Shown here: positions 16,368 through 23,740 of the stretch, piece by piece
Numbering within the stretch: the stretch's first letter is position 1
Layout of the letters: each line of letters starts with the position of its first letter
Assembly (NCBI GenBank): GCA_964571375.1
Contig: CAZNBL010000008.1
Span: 1 to 47,551 of the forward strand
Length of the DNA: 47,551 nucleotides
Direction of reading: 5' to 3'
Source of the DNA: JAFTYR01 sp964571375
GTDB taxonomy: Bacteria; Pseudomonadota; Gammaproteobacteria; Burkholderiales; Burkholderiaceae_F
The notes under the pieces: model-generated
Database searches by the model: none
The model's input: only the letters and a program-made list of their open reading frames with translations
Told to the model about the DNA's origin: nothing
Program-made: the position numbers and the translations under genes

Positions 16368-16659
16368 ATTGTGCTTCGTTCAGAGCACCGGTCTGCTGAG
16401 AGACGAGTTCGCCGTCTTTGTAGACAGCAATTGTCGGGATGCTGCGGATGCCGAGCTGCTGAGCAACGGCCTGGCTTTCGTCGACGTTGTACTTCACGAA
16501 CTTGGCTTTATCGGCATTGGCGGCAGCGGCCTTTTCGAGCACGGCGCCGAACATGCGGCAGGGACCGCACCAGGGAGCCCAGAAATCAACGACTACGACG
16601 CCCTTGGCATCCAAAACTTCTGCAGCGTAGTTGCTGTCATCAACATGTTGTAAGGCCAT
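16339..16659 (-). CDS. trxA: Thioredoxin
   Basis: A cytoplasmic dithiol reductant of 106 residues. The active site WCGPC has its cysteines at residues 31 and 34, the buried Asp precedes FWAPW, and the cis-proline lies in SIPT. The helix after the active site reads RMFGAVLEKA, lacking the proline of the usual APILD kink, a modest oddity. The start is ATG 16659, since AGAAGG is 8 bases before it. The in-frame GTG at 16668 lies within that SD region and would add only MND. It is transcribed toward rho, the classic trxA-rho neighbourhood. Confidence 0.96.
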   Translation of the reverse strand: MALQHVDDSNYAAEVLDAKGVVVVDFWAPWCGPCRMFGAVLEKAAAANADKAKFVKYNVDESQAVAQQLGIRSIPTIAVYKDGELVSQQTGALNEAQFASLLQNFL

Positions 16660-16877
16660 ATCATTCACCTTCTAAATGAAATTAACAAAACTTTTTCGGT
16701 GTGCGCATCCCGACGGAGAAAAGCTTAGAACAGCGGGGTGGTGCCGTGAGCCTCAGGGACTCAGGATGGGAAACGAAATACGCATCCGATAGGTGGATGC
16801 TACAAGAATTCGCACTGAAAAGCACCCCGATACACGGGATATCAAAAAAGTCTATGGATACTATAGATATTTTTTGC
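16660..16877. other. Intergenic region between divergent trxA and ffs
   Basis: 218 bases with no plausible gene. It should hold the trxA promoter (minus strand) and the ffs upstream region. Visible structure: gcatcc/ggatgc (16783-16788 with 16795-16800), and a repeated gcatcc element near 16704 and 16783. I could not assign a trxA promoter. Confidence 0.4.
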
Positions 16878-16883
16878 TAGAAT
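16855..16883 (+). promoter_or_regulatory. Probable promoter of the 4.5S RNA gene
   Basis: A TAGAAT -10 box at 16878-16883 ends 8 bases before the predicted RNA 5' end at 16892, which fits well. The -35 region at 16855-16860 (tggata, 17-base spacing) is a weak match. Confidence 0.55.
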
Positions 16884-16891
16884 CCGTCTCC

Positions 16892-16984
16892 GGCGAGCCC
16901 CTCGCATGTTAATGCCGTGAATCTGGTCAGGTCGGGAACGAAGCAGCCACAGCGGATTTTTAGCAGTGCCGAGTAAGGTTCGCC
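16892..16984 (+). ncRNA. ffs: 4.5S signal recognition particle RNA
   Basis: The small SRP RNA that binds Ffh and targets inner-membrane proteins. The conserved apical hairpin with ggtcagg, a GGAA tetraloop and aagcagcc is at 16925-16947. The ends ggcgagcc (16892-16899) and ggttcgcc (16977-16984) pair over 8 bp with one G-U, defining a molecule of about 93 bases. A TTTT run right after 16984 makes the terminal helix double as terminator. The pair closing the GGAA tetraloop is G-C (16934, 16939), where E. coli has C-G, a compensatory swap. The location upstream of dnaX is typical. Confidence 0.92.
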
Positions 16985-17103
16985 TTTTCTATTTCTGCTT
17001 TCAGCCGAACATCTACGGCGCTCTCTGCGAAGCAAAATCATCCCCCGCGTTCAAAAGAAAATTTAAAATTTCTCTATTGTTAGATTTTTATATTGAACCG
17101 AAG

Positions 17104-17595
17104 ATGTCTATTCCCGCTCCTTTTTCTATTCGGAAAGCCGAATGCGGCGATTCTGCAGCTATTGCCGGACTGATCCGGGAACTCGCTGAATTCGAAAAAC
17201 TCGCCGATCAATGTCATGCGAGCGAAGAGAACGTGCGTCATGCACTGTTTTCCGACAAGCCCGCCGCATCCGCTTTGGTACTTAAAAACGGCAAGGACGT
17301 TATCGGTTACGCCATCTATTTCTTTAATTACTCGACGTTTACCGGAAAACGCGGTCTCTATCTCGAAGATCTCTATATTCAGGAAGCGTTCAGAGGCAGA
17401 GGGTTCGGTCGCGCCATGCTGTCGGCTCTGGCTGAAGTGGCGCTTGAAAACGACTGCGCCCGCATGGATTGGACCGTACTTGCCTGGAACGAACCTGCCA
17501 AGAAGTTCTATGAGGGTTTGGGCGCTTCGATCCTCGAAGACTGGCGCCTTGTCCGACTGGAAGAAGACGGTATCGCCGCACTTGCTCAAAAGTAA
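17104..17595 (+). CDS. GNAT N-acetyltransferase, SSAT/thialysine acetyltransferase-like
   Basis: An acetyl-CoA-dependent acetyltransferase of 163 residues. The N-terminal FSIRKAECGDSAAIAGLI begins the GNAT fold; motif A is LYLEDLYIQEAFRGRGFG (acetyl-CoA pyrophosphate loop RGRGFG); motif B contains WNEPAKKFYEGLGA. The LEDLYI and NEPAxxFYE phrases resemble spermidine/spermine and thialysine acetyltransferases, so a small diamine or amino acid substrate is plausible but unproven. The start is ATG 17104; the frame is open back to 16966 but that stretch overlaps the SRP RNA. Only a weak SD is present. It lies between ffs and dnaX. Confidence 0.85.
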   Translation: MSIPAPFSIRKAECGDSAAIAGLIRELAEFEKLADQCHASEENVRHALFSDKPAASALVLKNGKDVIGYAIYFFNYSTFTGKRGLYLEDLYIQEAFRGRGFGRAMLSALAEVALENDCARMDWTVLAWNEPAKKFYEGLGASILEDWRLVRLEEDGIAALAQK

Positions 17596-17699
17596 AGGGG
17601 AAGGCCGAATTAACCGCTGATTCTCTTCGCGTGTTAATCTCTCTTCCGTCTGTATATATCAATCGGTGCCTGAGCACCGGCAACTGAGTCGGTAAGCCA

Positions 17700-19586
17700 A
17701 TGTCCTACCAAGTACTAGCCAGAAAATGGCGTCCTCATTCCTTTGAGACGCTGATCGGACAGGATCATGTCGTGCGTGCGCTTGAACATGCACTTACAGA
17801 AAACCGTCTGCATCATGCGTATCTCTTTACCGGAACTCGAGGCGTCGGTAAAACAACAATTTCGCGAATTCTTGCCAAGTGCCTTAACTGTACGGGTGCC
17901 GACGGCAAGGGCGGCATTACGGCAGAGCCGTGCGGCGTGTGCGAAGCATGCCGTGCGATCGACGAAGACCGTTTTGTCGATTACATCGAAATGGACGCGG
18001 CAAGTACCCGCGGTATCGACGATATGGTTTCGCTGCTCGAGCGCGCCAAGTATGCGCCGACCAACGCACGCTTCAAGGTCTACATGATCGACGAAGTGCA
18101 TCAGCTCACCACTGCTGCCTTCAACGCAATGTTAAAGACCCTGGAAGAACCGCCCGAATACGTCAAATTCATTCTGGCAACGACCGACCCGCAGAAGGTA
18201 CCGGTAACCGTACTTTCCCGCTGCCTTCAGTTCAATCTGAAGAGCCTTTCGCCGCAGGCAATCGGCGAACACATGCAGGACGTGCTGCAAAAGGAAGGTA
18301 TCCCGTACGAAGAGGGCGGTCTCAAGATGCTCGCTTCGGGAGCCCGCGGCTCCATGCGCGACGGCCTCTCGCTGCTTGATCAGGCGATCGCCTACAGCGG
18401 CGGCAACGTTACTGTGGAAAGCGTGCGCGGTATGTTGGGCACGATCGACTCGACCACGCTGCTGCGTCTGCTCGGTGCTCTGGCCGAACACAATGCTGCC
18501 AAAGTCATCGAGATTGCCGATGAAATCGGCGCAAGAAGCCTGTCCTACACGCAGGCTTTGAAAGATCTGTCGCTGTTGTTGCATCAGATTGCAATGGCTC
18601 AGATGCTGCCCGCCGTGATTTCCGACAGCGATCCCGACGCCGCAGAACTGCGCCGTCTCGCTCAGGCTCTGGCCCCCGACGAGGTTCAGCTCTTCTATCA
18701 GATCGCGATTCACGGCCGCAACGACATGCATCTTGCTCCCGATGAATACGCGGGCTTTACGATGGCGTTGCTTCGCATGATGGCGTTCACCGCATTTGAC
18801 GGAAAGATGCCGCGACAGATCCCGGCAGAATTCCCGAAGAGCGAAGGTGCGGTTTCCGCTCCGGCCGCTGCAGCACCTGCACCTGTTCAGGCTCCCGCGG
18901 CAGCCAAGCCAGTACCGCAGGCAGCTCCTGTCAAACCGGCAGTTCAGAGCGCCCCGGCAGTCAAACCCGCGGCAAAGGCAGCGCCCAAAGTCGTAAACGC
19001 AGCGCCGGCAGCGAAGAAGGCCGCAGCTGTCGAGCCTGAAGATCTTCCGCCCTGGGACGACGATGATGCTCCGTACGTTGCCGATATCGGCGACGAGTAC
19101 ATCGGTGAAGACGAGTTCTACGGCAGAGGTGCGGATGTCGCGCCTCAGGAGGCACCCCGGGGGGAGCCGGTAGCGCCCATTAAGTTAGATGCCTGGCTTG
19201 ATGCGGCGCGCAAAATCAGCTTGGATCCCAAGACTCAGGCGCTGGTGATCAACGCGGAGCTCGACCGCTGGGAAGGCAGTCAGGTTTTGCTTAAAGTCGC
19301 AGAAGAGTTTCGTCCGCTGACCGATGACGCAACGGTCAGAAAGGTCGAAGAGGCATTGAAAAAGGTTGTCGGAAAACCGGTTGAACTGATTGTAGAAGTC
19401 GGCTCCGGCGTCTACCGCACATTTGATAATTTACGCAAACAGGAATTTATTGCCGAGAAAAAGGCGGGTTTTGCTAAGATGTGCGCTGATAAAGAGATAG
19501 CCAAGTTTGCTCAGGTCTTCGGATCGACGCTTGATGAGCGTACTTTCGAGCTCCTGGATGCTCAGGGCAAACCGCGTCGCATTTAA
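17700..19586 (+). CDS. dnaX: DNA polymerase III subunits gamma/tau
   Basis: The clamp-loader ATPase and, as full-length tau, the organiser of the replisome. 628 residues. Walker A GTRGVGKT at about 45-52; a four-cysteine zinc module (CLNC, then EPCGVCEAC) at about 64-82; Walker B region with MIDEVHQL near 125; sensor 1 ATTD near 160; a low-complexity Ala/Pro linker at about 385-450; and a C-terminal tau domain (about 490-628) that binds DnaE and DnaB. I see no A-AAA-AAG slippery site like that of E. coli. The leader has a cggtgc/gcaccg hairpin (17664-17679) and weak SD ggtaag before the ATG. ybaB and recR follow. Confidence 0.96.
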   Translation: MSYQVLARKWRPHSFETLIGQDHVVRALEHALTENRLHHAYLFTGTRGVGKTTISRILAKCLNCTGADGKGGITAEPCGVCEACRAIDEDRFVDYIEMDAASTRGIDDMVSLLERAKYAPTNARFKVYMIDEVHQLTTAAFNAMLKTLEEPPEYVKFILATTDPQKVPVTVLSRCLQFNLKSLSPQAIGEHMQDVLQKEGIPYEEGGLKMLASGARGSMRDGLSLLDQAIAYSGGNVTVESVRGMLGTIDSTTLLRLLGALAEHNAAKVIEIADEIGARSLSYTQALKDLSLLLHQIAMAQMLPAVISDSDPDAAELRRLAQALAPDEVQLFYQIAIHGRNDMHLAPDEYAGFTMALLRMMAFTAFDGKMPRQIPAEFPKSEGAVSAPAAAAPAPVQAPAAAKPVPQAAPVKPAVQSAPAVKPAAKAAPKVVNAAPAAKKAAAVEPEDLPPWDDDDAPYVADIGDEYIGEDEFYGRGADVAPQEAPRGEPVAPIKLDAWLDAARKISLDPKTQALVINAELDRWEGSQVLLKVAEEFRPLTDDATVRKVEEALKKVVGKPVELIVEVGSGVYRTFDNLRKQEFIAEKKAGFAKMCADKEIAKFAQVFGSTLDERTFELLDAQGKPRRI

Positions 19587-19606
19587 TTTTTTTATGAGGT
19601 AAAACG

Positions 19607-19933
19607 ATGAAAGGTTTCGGCGGAATGGGTCAGATGGGCCAGATGATGAAGCAGGCTCAGATGATGCAGATGAACATCAAGAAGGCTCAGGAAGAACTCG
19701 AACATATCGAAGTAACCGGTGAAGCCGGTTCCGGTTCGGTCAAGATCACCATGAACTGCAAGAACGCCTGCAGACGTGTTGAAATCGATCCCTCTCTGCT
19801 CGGCAGCGAAGACGACAAGGAAATGCTTGAAGACCTGATCGTCGCTGCTCTGAACGACACACAGAAGAAGATCGAAGCCGAAGTTCAGAGAAAGATGAGT
19901 GCTGCTACCGGCGGCATGAAGCTCCCCTTCTGA
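19607..19933 (+). CDS. ybaB: Nucleoid-associated protein, YbaB/EbfC family
   Basis: A small DNA-binding protein, 108 residues, forming a tweezer-like dimer. The N-terminal FGGMGQMGQMMKQAQMMQ is Met/Gln-rich as in the family, followed by a coiled helix and a core with VKITMNCKNACRRVEIDPSLL. ATGAGG is a good SD before ATG 19607. It lies 20 bases after dnaX and 17 before recR, the conserved dnaX-ybaB-recR operon. Confidence 0.95.
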   Translation: MKGFGGMGQMGQMMKQAQMMQMNIKKAQEELEHIEVTGEAGSGSVKITMNCKNACRRVEIDPSLLGSEDDKEMLEDLIVAALNDTQKKIEAEVQRKMSAATGGMKLPF

Positions 19934-19950
19934 TAAAAGCGAGTCCGATC

Positions 19951-20562
19951 TTGGCTCAGTTAAGCGCCATTGAGGAAATGATCGAAGCGCTGCGGCAGCT
20001 TCCGGGCATCGGCCCGAAGGCCGCGCAGCGCATTACGTATCAGCTGCTCTCTCATGATAAGGAGACGGCCGAGCGGCTCGGTCACGCACTTTTGGATGCG
20101 TGCGAGCAGGTGCATCGCTGTCCCTGCTGCAACAACCTCACCGAACACGAAGTCTGCCGCTATTGTGAAAGCGACGACCGCGACGATTCTTTGCTCTGCG
20201 TGGTCGAAAGTGTCGCCGACATGATGGTGATCGAGCAGAGTCTTTCCTGGACGGGGCGCTACTTTATTCTGATGGGCCGTATTTCGCCGTTAAGCGGCAT
20301 CGGTCCCAAAGAATTGTCCTTATCTCACCTGATTGACCGGGCCGGCGACGGCAAGGTCAGAGAAGTGGTGCTGGCCACTTCGGTCACCCCCGAAGGTGAC
20401 GCAACGGCACTTGCCATCAGCGAAGTGCTTCACCGACACTATCCCGAACTCAAGATTTCCCGCATCGCCCGCGGCGTCCCCGCAGGAGCCGAACTCGAGT
20501 ACACCGACGTCAATACGGTGGCTCAGGCTATGCTCAACCGACAGGTTAGGGAAAACAATTAA
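19951..20562 (+). CDS. recR: Recombination mediator protein RecR
   Basis: Acts with RecF and RecO to load RecA on gapped DNA. 203 residues. N-terminal helix-hairpin-helix LRQLPGIGPKAAQR, a four-cysteine zinc finger (CPCC and CRYC, near 57-72), then a Toprim domain with VVESVADMMVIE, and the C-terminal Walker-like segment. The start is a TTG at 19951: it gives an N-terminus of family length (MAQLSAIEEMIEALR), while the next ATG at 19978 would cut into the first helix. The SD is weak. It is the last gene of the dnaX operon; a small aaccga/tcggtt hairpin (20561-20575) overlaps the stop. Confidence 0.93.
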   Translation: MAQLSAIEEMIEALRQLPGIGPKAAQRITYQLLSHDKETAERLGHALLDACEQVHRCPCCNNLTEHEVCRYCESDDRDDSLLCVVESVADMMVIEQSLSWTGRYFILMGRISPLSGIGPKELSLSHLIDRAGDGKVREVVLATSVTPEGDATALAISEVLHRHYPELKISRIARGVPAGAELEYTDVNTVAQAMLNRQVRENN

Positions 20563-20710
20563 CCGATTTTCGGTTACAAACGGTTTCATACGCTATTCTG
20601 ATAGCACGTATCAATCAAATCGAATGAAGCCGTGCATACACATTCCATCTCTCATGCCGTGCTGGCGGTGATCCCGACAGCAAAGCACGCCGTCTTAAAG
20701 GAGCGGCTGC

Positions 20711-20740
20711 ATGGGGGAGCTTTGTTTGTCTTTGATTTAG
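20711..20740 (+). CDS. Possible 9-residue leader peptide
   Basis: ATG 20711 is preceded by AAGGAG with 7-base spacing, which is near-ideal, and the ORF reads MGELCLSLI then TAG. It lies about 120 bases upstream of the terminator before the ABC genes. It contains one cysteine and three leucines. A role as a regulatory uORF is inference; chance is possible, since SD-like sequences occur at random. Confidence 0.3.
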   Translation: MGELCLSLI

Positions 20741-20859
20741 TCTGCGATTTCTTCTTTTCTTTGCGTTTGTTGCGATTGCGTCTCACGATCTGAGGCTGTT
20801 TTTGCTTGTCCGCAATCCTTTTTAAGTCGTAGCAGTACCCCTACAGTGACAATAAAAAC

Positions 20860-20886
20860 AGTCCGTCAAACAGAACGGACTTTTTT
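20860..20886 (+). terminator. Intrinsic terminator just upstream of ABC operon start
   Basis: agtccgt (20860-20866) pairs with acggact (20875-20881), 8-base loop, followed by TTTTTT (20881-20886). The binding-protein ATG is at 20900. It may end recR read-through or act as an attenuator. A second gtccg at 20808-20812 could compete for the right arm. Confidence 0.75.
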
Positions 20887-20899
20887 GCTTGGAAAGAAA

Positions 20900-21943
20900 A
20901 TGAATAAATTCACACGCCGAATCTTCCTTACCGCTGCAGTTGCCGCAGCGGCTGTCTGCACAGCTCCTTTTGCCGCCGCTCAGGGCGCGCTTGAGAAAAC
21001 CGACGTGACGATTGCCGTCGGCGGCAAGAGCCTCTACTACTACCTGCCGCTCAGCATTGCCGAGCAGCTCGGCTACTTCAAGGACGAAGGTCTTAACGTC
21101 AAGGTTGTCGACTTCCAGGGCGGTTCCCGCTCGCTTCAGGCTGTGGTCGGCGGCAGTGCCGATGTGGTTTCCGGCGCATTCGAACATACGATTTCCATGC
21201 AGGCGAAGCGCCAGCCGATGAAGGCTTTCGTACTGCAGGGCAGAGCTCCCCAGCTTGCTCTTGCCGTTTCTAACAAAACTATGAAGGACTACAAGGAACT
21301 CTCCGATCTCAAGGGTAAAAAGATCGGTGTGACAGCTCCGGGTTCTTCCTCTCAGGTGCTTGCCAACTTCCTGATCGCCAAGGGCGGTTTAACCGGCAAG
21401 CAGGTTTCCTTTATCGGTGTCGGATCTTCTTCCGGTGCGGTTGCAGCCATGCGCAGCGGTCAGATCGATGCGCTCATCAACCTTGATCCGGTGATGACTA
21501 TTCTTGCCCGCGGCGGCGATATCCGCGTAGTGGCCGATACCCGTAAGGTTGCCGAATCCGATGAAATCTTCGGCGGTCCTCTGCCCGCCGGCTGCCTCTA
21601 TGCTCCGGAAAACTTCGTCAAGAAGAATCCGAATACCGTACAGGCTCTGACCAATGCCGTTGTCCGCGCCAATCAGTGGCTCACCAAGGCAACTCCCGAT
21701 GACGTCGTCAAGGTTGTGCCGCAGTCCTATCTGATGAACGACGAGGCTGTTTATAAGGAAGGCTTTGCCAATAACCGCGACGCTCTGTCTCCGGACGGCA
21801 TGATTCCGCCGACCGGTGCCGAAACTTCGCTTCGCGCCCTCATGACGGTCAACGACAAGCTCGATCCGGCCAAACTCGATCTTTCCCGTGTCTGGACCAA
21901 CGAATTTGTCGAACGTGCTCTTCAGAAGTACCCGGCCAAATAA
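20900..21943 (+). CDS. ABC importer periplasmic substrate-binding protein (NMT1/SsuA/TauA-like)
   Basis: 347 residues. The N-terminal signal contains TRRIFL, a good match to the twin-arginine motif, then a hydrophobic Ala-rich stretch ending AFAAAQG, so Tat export is possible. The mature part begins TDVTIAVGGKSLYYYLPLSI and has the two-lobed NMT1/SsuA fold: EQLGYFKDEGLNVKVVDFQGG, LKGKKIGVTAPGSSS, and SGQIDALINLDPV. This family binds sulfonates, taurine, nitrate, thiamine pyrimidine or aromatic acids; the substrate here is unknown. The start is ATG 20900 with GGAAAG upstream; a longer frame from 20846 would cross the terminator. It heads a three-gene operon. Confidence 0.9.
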   Translation: MNKFTRRIFLTAAVAAAAVCTAPFAAAQGALEKTDVTIAVGGKSLYYYLPLSIAEQLGYFKDEGLNVKVVDFQGGSRSLQAVVGGSADVVSGAFEHTISMQAKRQPMKAFVLQGRAPQLALAVSNKTMKDYKELSDLKGKKIGVTAPGSSSQVLANFLIAKGGLTGKQVSFIGVGSSSGAVAAMRSGQIDALINLDPVMTILARGGDIRVVADTRKVAESDEIFGGPLPAGCLYAPENFVKKNPNTVQALTNAVVRANQWLTKATPDDVVKVVPQSYLMNDEAVYKEGFANNRDALSPDGMIPPTGAETSLRALMTVNDKLDPAKLDLSRVWTNEFVERALQKYPAK

Positions 21944-21961
21944 TCCCGAATAAACAGATAT

Positions 21962-21991
21962 CTCCGGGAGAACCGAGTGTTTTTCCCGGAG
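21962..21991 (+). other. Intercistronic hairpin between binding-protein and ATPase genes
   Basis: ctccggg (21962-21968) pairs with cccggag (21985-21991). There is no T-run after it. Such structures often protect the upstream binding-protein message and lower distal expression. The right arm includes part of a GGAGG that is too far (about 17 bases) from the ATPase ATG to be a normal SD. Confidence 0.55.
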
Positions 21992-22012
21992 GAAAGAGCG
22001 AAAGCATAAGTC

Positions 22013-22825
22013 ATGGAAAATACACCAGCATTGGAATTTATCGGAGCTACCTGCAGCTTCGTCAGCGATGACGGTAAACGATACACAGCCGTCAGGGACG
22101 TCGATCTCACTATCGGCGACGGCGAATTTGTCAGCGTGGTCGGTCCGACCGGCTGCGGCAAATCGACTCTCCTCAATATGGGTGCAGGTCTTCTGCAGCC
22201 GAGCAGCGGTACCGTCAAGGTTTTCGGCGAAGAGCTCACCGGACTCAATAAGAGAGCGGGCTACATGTTCCAGGCCGAAACGCTCATGCCCTGGAGAACG
22301 GCGCTCGAGAACGTCTGCTGCGGTCTGCAGTTCAAGGGAGTTGCCGAAAATGAAAGAAACGAGCTCGGCAGACACTGGCTCAGCCGAGTCGGCCTCTCCG
22401 GTTTCGAAGACCGTTATCCGCACGAGCTCTCTGGCGGTATGCGCAAACGTGTTGCGCTCGCACAGACCCTGATTATGGATCCGGACATCATTTTGATGGA
22501 CGAACCGTTCTCGGCTCTGGATATTCAGACCCGTCAGCTTATGGAAAACGAAGTGCTCGACCTTTGGCTCCAGAAGAGAAAGGCCGTGCTCTTTATTACC
22601 CATGACCTTGACGAGGCCATTGCTGTGAGCGACCGTGTCGTGGTGTTCTCCGCCGGTCCGGGTTCCCACCCGATCGGTGAGTTCTATATCGATATCGCCC
22701 GTCCCCGCGATGTGGCCGAAGTCCGCACCACACGCCGATTCATCGAACTGCATGACGCTATCTGGATGGATCTTCGCGAAGAAGTTCTCAAGGGATACGT
22801 CAATCAGCGCAACAACGTGAAGTAA
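22013..22825 (+). CDS. ABC importer ATP-binding protein (SsuB/TauB/NrtD-like)
   Basis: 270 residues. Walker A GPTGCGKS at 44-51; Q-loop in MFQAETLMPWRTAL; the ABC signature LSGGMRKRVALAQ; Walker B IILMDEPFSALD; and the H-loop ITHDLDEAI. The SALDIQTRQLMENE spacing and C-terminus are those of the nitrate/sulfonate/taurine group. It energises the permease encoded two bases downstream. The SD before ATG 22013 is poor, suggesting coupling or low translation. Nothing in it narrows the substrate. Confidence 0.93.
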   Translation: MENTPALEFIGATCSFVSDDGKRYTAVRDVDLTIGDGEFVSVVGPTGCGKSTLLNMGAGLLQPSSGTVKVFGEELTGLNKRAGYMFQAETLMPWRTALENVCCGLQFKGVAENERNELGRHWLSRVGLSGFEDRYPHELSGGMRKRVALAQTLIMDPDIILMDEPFSALDIQTRQLMENEVLDLWLQKRKAVLFITHDLDEAIAVSDRVVVFSAGPGSHPIGEFYIDIARPRDVAEVRTTRRFIELHDAIWMDLREEVLKGYVNQRNNVK

Positions 22826-22827
22826 AA

Positions 22828-23655
22828 ATGCATAAATCCGTACTCGAATCCAAAACAAAGCTCGTGAGCTGCCAACTGCTGCTGCTCGTTGCGATCTTTT
22901 TCTTCTGGTGGGCTTTCACCAAGCCCGGTCTGGTACCGACATTCATGTTCGAAGATGAAAACCAGGCTGCTTTCTTCTTCGGCGAACCGCTCCTGATCGG
23001 CGAGGTGATCTGGAACTGGTTCTTCGTGAATTTTGAAATTTATCCGAACCTTGCGGTAACGCTGACAGAAACGGTTCTGGCGTTTGCTATCGGTACCGTA
23101 AGCGGTCTTCTGGTCGGTCTTTGGCTTGCTCTTGCTCCGAGCGCCGCTGCGGTAGCCGATCCCTATATCAAGGGGCTGAATTCCATGCCGCGCGTGATTC
23201 TGGCTCCGATCTTCGGTGTCTGGTTCGGTCTCGGCATCGGTTCCAAAGTTGCCCTCGGTATCACTCTGGTGTTCTTTATCGTCTTCTTCAACGTCTATCA
23301 GGGCGTCAGAGAAGTCAGTCCCAACGTGCTTGCGAGCGCCCGTATGTTGGGCGCCAACAAGGCTCAGTTGCTCCGATACGTGTATCTGCCGAGCGCCACA
23401 AGCTGGGTGTTCTCTTCGCTGCACTCCTCGGTCGGTATGGCTTTCGTAGGTGCTGTGGTCGGCGAATACCTCGGTTCTTCAAGCGGTGTGGGTTACCTCA
23501 TTCTGCAGGCCGAAAGTACCTTTGACATCAATACCGTGATGGCGGGCATTCTGGTGCTTACAGCCTTCGCTCTGGTACTCGACTGGATGGTGTCGCTTGC
23601 TGAAAAGCACTTTATGAAGTGGCAGCCCAAGGGCGGTAAGAGCGAAAAGCTCTGA
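22828..23655 (+). CDS. ABC importer permease (SsuC/TauC-like)
   Basis: 275 residues, about six membrane helices. The conserved BPD_transp_1 core includes the EAA-type loop around VSPNVLASARMLGANKAQLL that contacts the ATPase, preceded by LNSMPRVILAPIFGVWFGLG, typical of the SsuC/TauC group. A hydrophilic insertion with FEDENQAAFFFGEP lies between helix 1 and helix 2. It starts two bases after the ATPase stop, so is translationally coupled. No sulfonate monooxygenase or nitrate gene follows; the operon ends in a terminator. Confidence 0.92.
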   Translation: MHKSVLESKTKLVSCQLLLLVAIFFFWWAFTKPGLVPTFMFEDENQAAFFFGEPLLIGEVIWNWFFVNFEIYPNLAVTLTETVLAFAIGTVSGLLVGLWLALAPSAAAVADPYIKGLNSMPRVILAPIFGVWFGLGIGSKVALGITLVFFIVFFNVYQGVREVSPNVLASARMLGANKAQLLRYVYLPSATSWVFSSLHSSVGMAFVGAVVGEYLGSSSGVGYLILQAESTFDINTVMAGILVLTAFALVLDWMVSLAEKHFMKWQPKGGKSEKL

Positions 23656-23696
23656 CGAATGCTTCGGTCTGAAATATCGGCCGAAAGTACCAAAAG

Positions 23697-23728
23697 AAAC
23701 GGCCTTCGCAAGGAAGGCCGTTTTGTTT
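23697..23728. terminator. Bidirectional terminator between ABC permease and spoT
   Basis: An 11-bp perfect stem (23697-23707 with 23713-23723) with a 5-base loop. T-rich on the plus strand (TTTTGTTT) and, read in reverse, followed by TTTCTTTT. It serves the convergent ABC operon and spoT. Confidence 0.9.
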
Positions 23729-23740
23729 CGGTTCGATTGA

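Larger units (their letters stand above)
20563..20899 (+). promoter_or_regulatory. 337-base leader upstream of ABC importer genes
   Basis: No protein gene longer than a mini-ORF is present. From 5' to 3': a small hairpin at the recR end (20561-20575), a T/pyrimidine-rich stretch (20720-20820), an SD-preceded 9-codon ORF (20711-20740), a 12-base element agtacccctaca (20834-20845) found again inverted near 27103, and an intrinsic terminator (20860-20886) directly before the SD of the binding-protein gene. The layout resembles a leader with attenuation, but no known riboswitch class, including TPP, was recognised. Confidence 0.5.

Noticed and set aside
16660..16668. GTG 16668 as the trxA start
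   Set aside because: It lies only about 2-3 bases after the AGAAGG SD, whereas ATG 16659 has proper 8-base spacing and family length.
16966..17103. 5' extension of the GNAT gene
   Set aside because: It overlaps the 3' end of the SRP RNA and its terminator; the family N-terminus begins at ATG 17104.
18796..19155. Programmed frameshift in dnaX producing gamma
   Set aside because: No A-AAA-AAG heptamer is present in the linker region; isolated AAAAAGG stretches lie in the tau domain and lack a clear stimulatory structure.
20563..20899. TPP or other known riboswitch before the ABC importer
   Set aside because: The importer type made thiamine pyrimidine plausible, but the conserved TPP core sequences were not found by eye.
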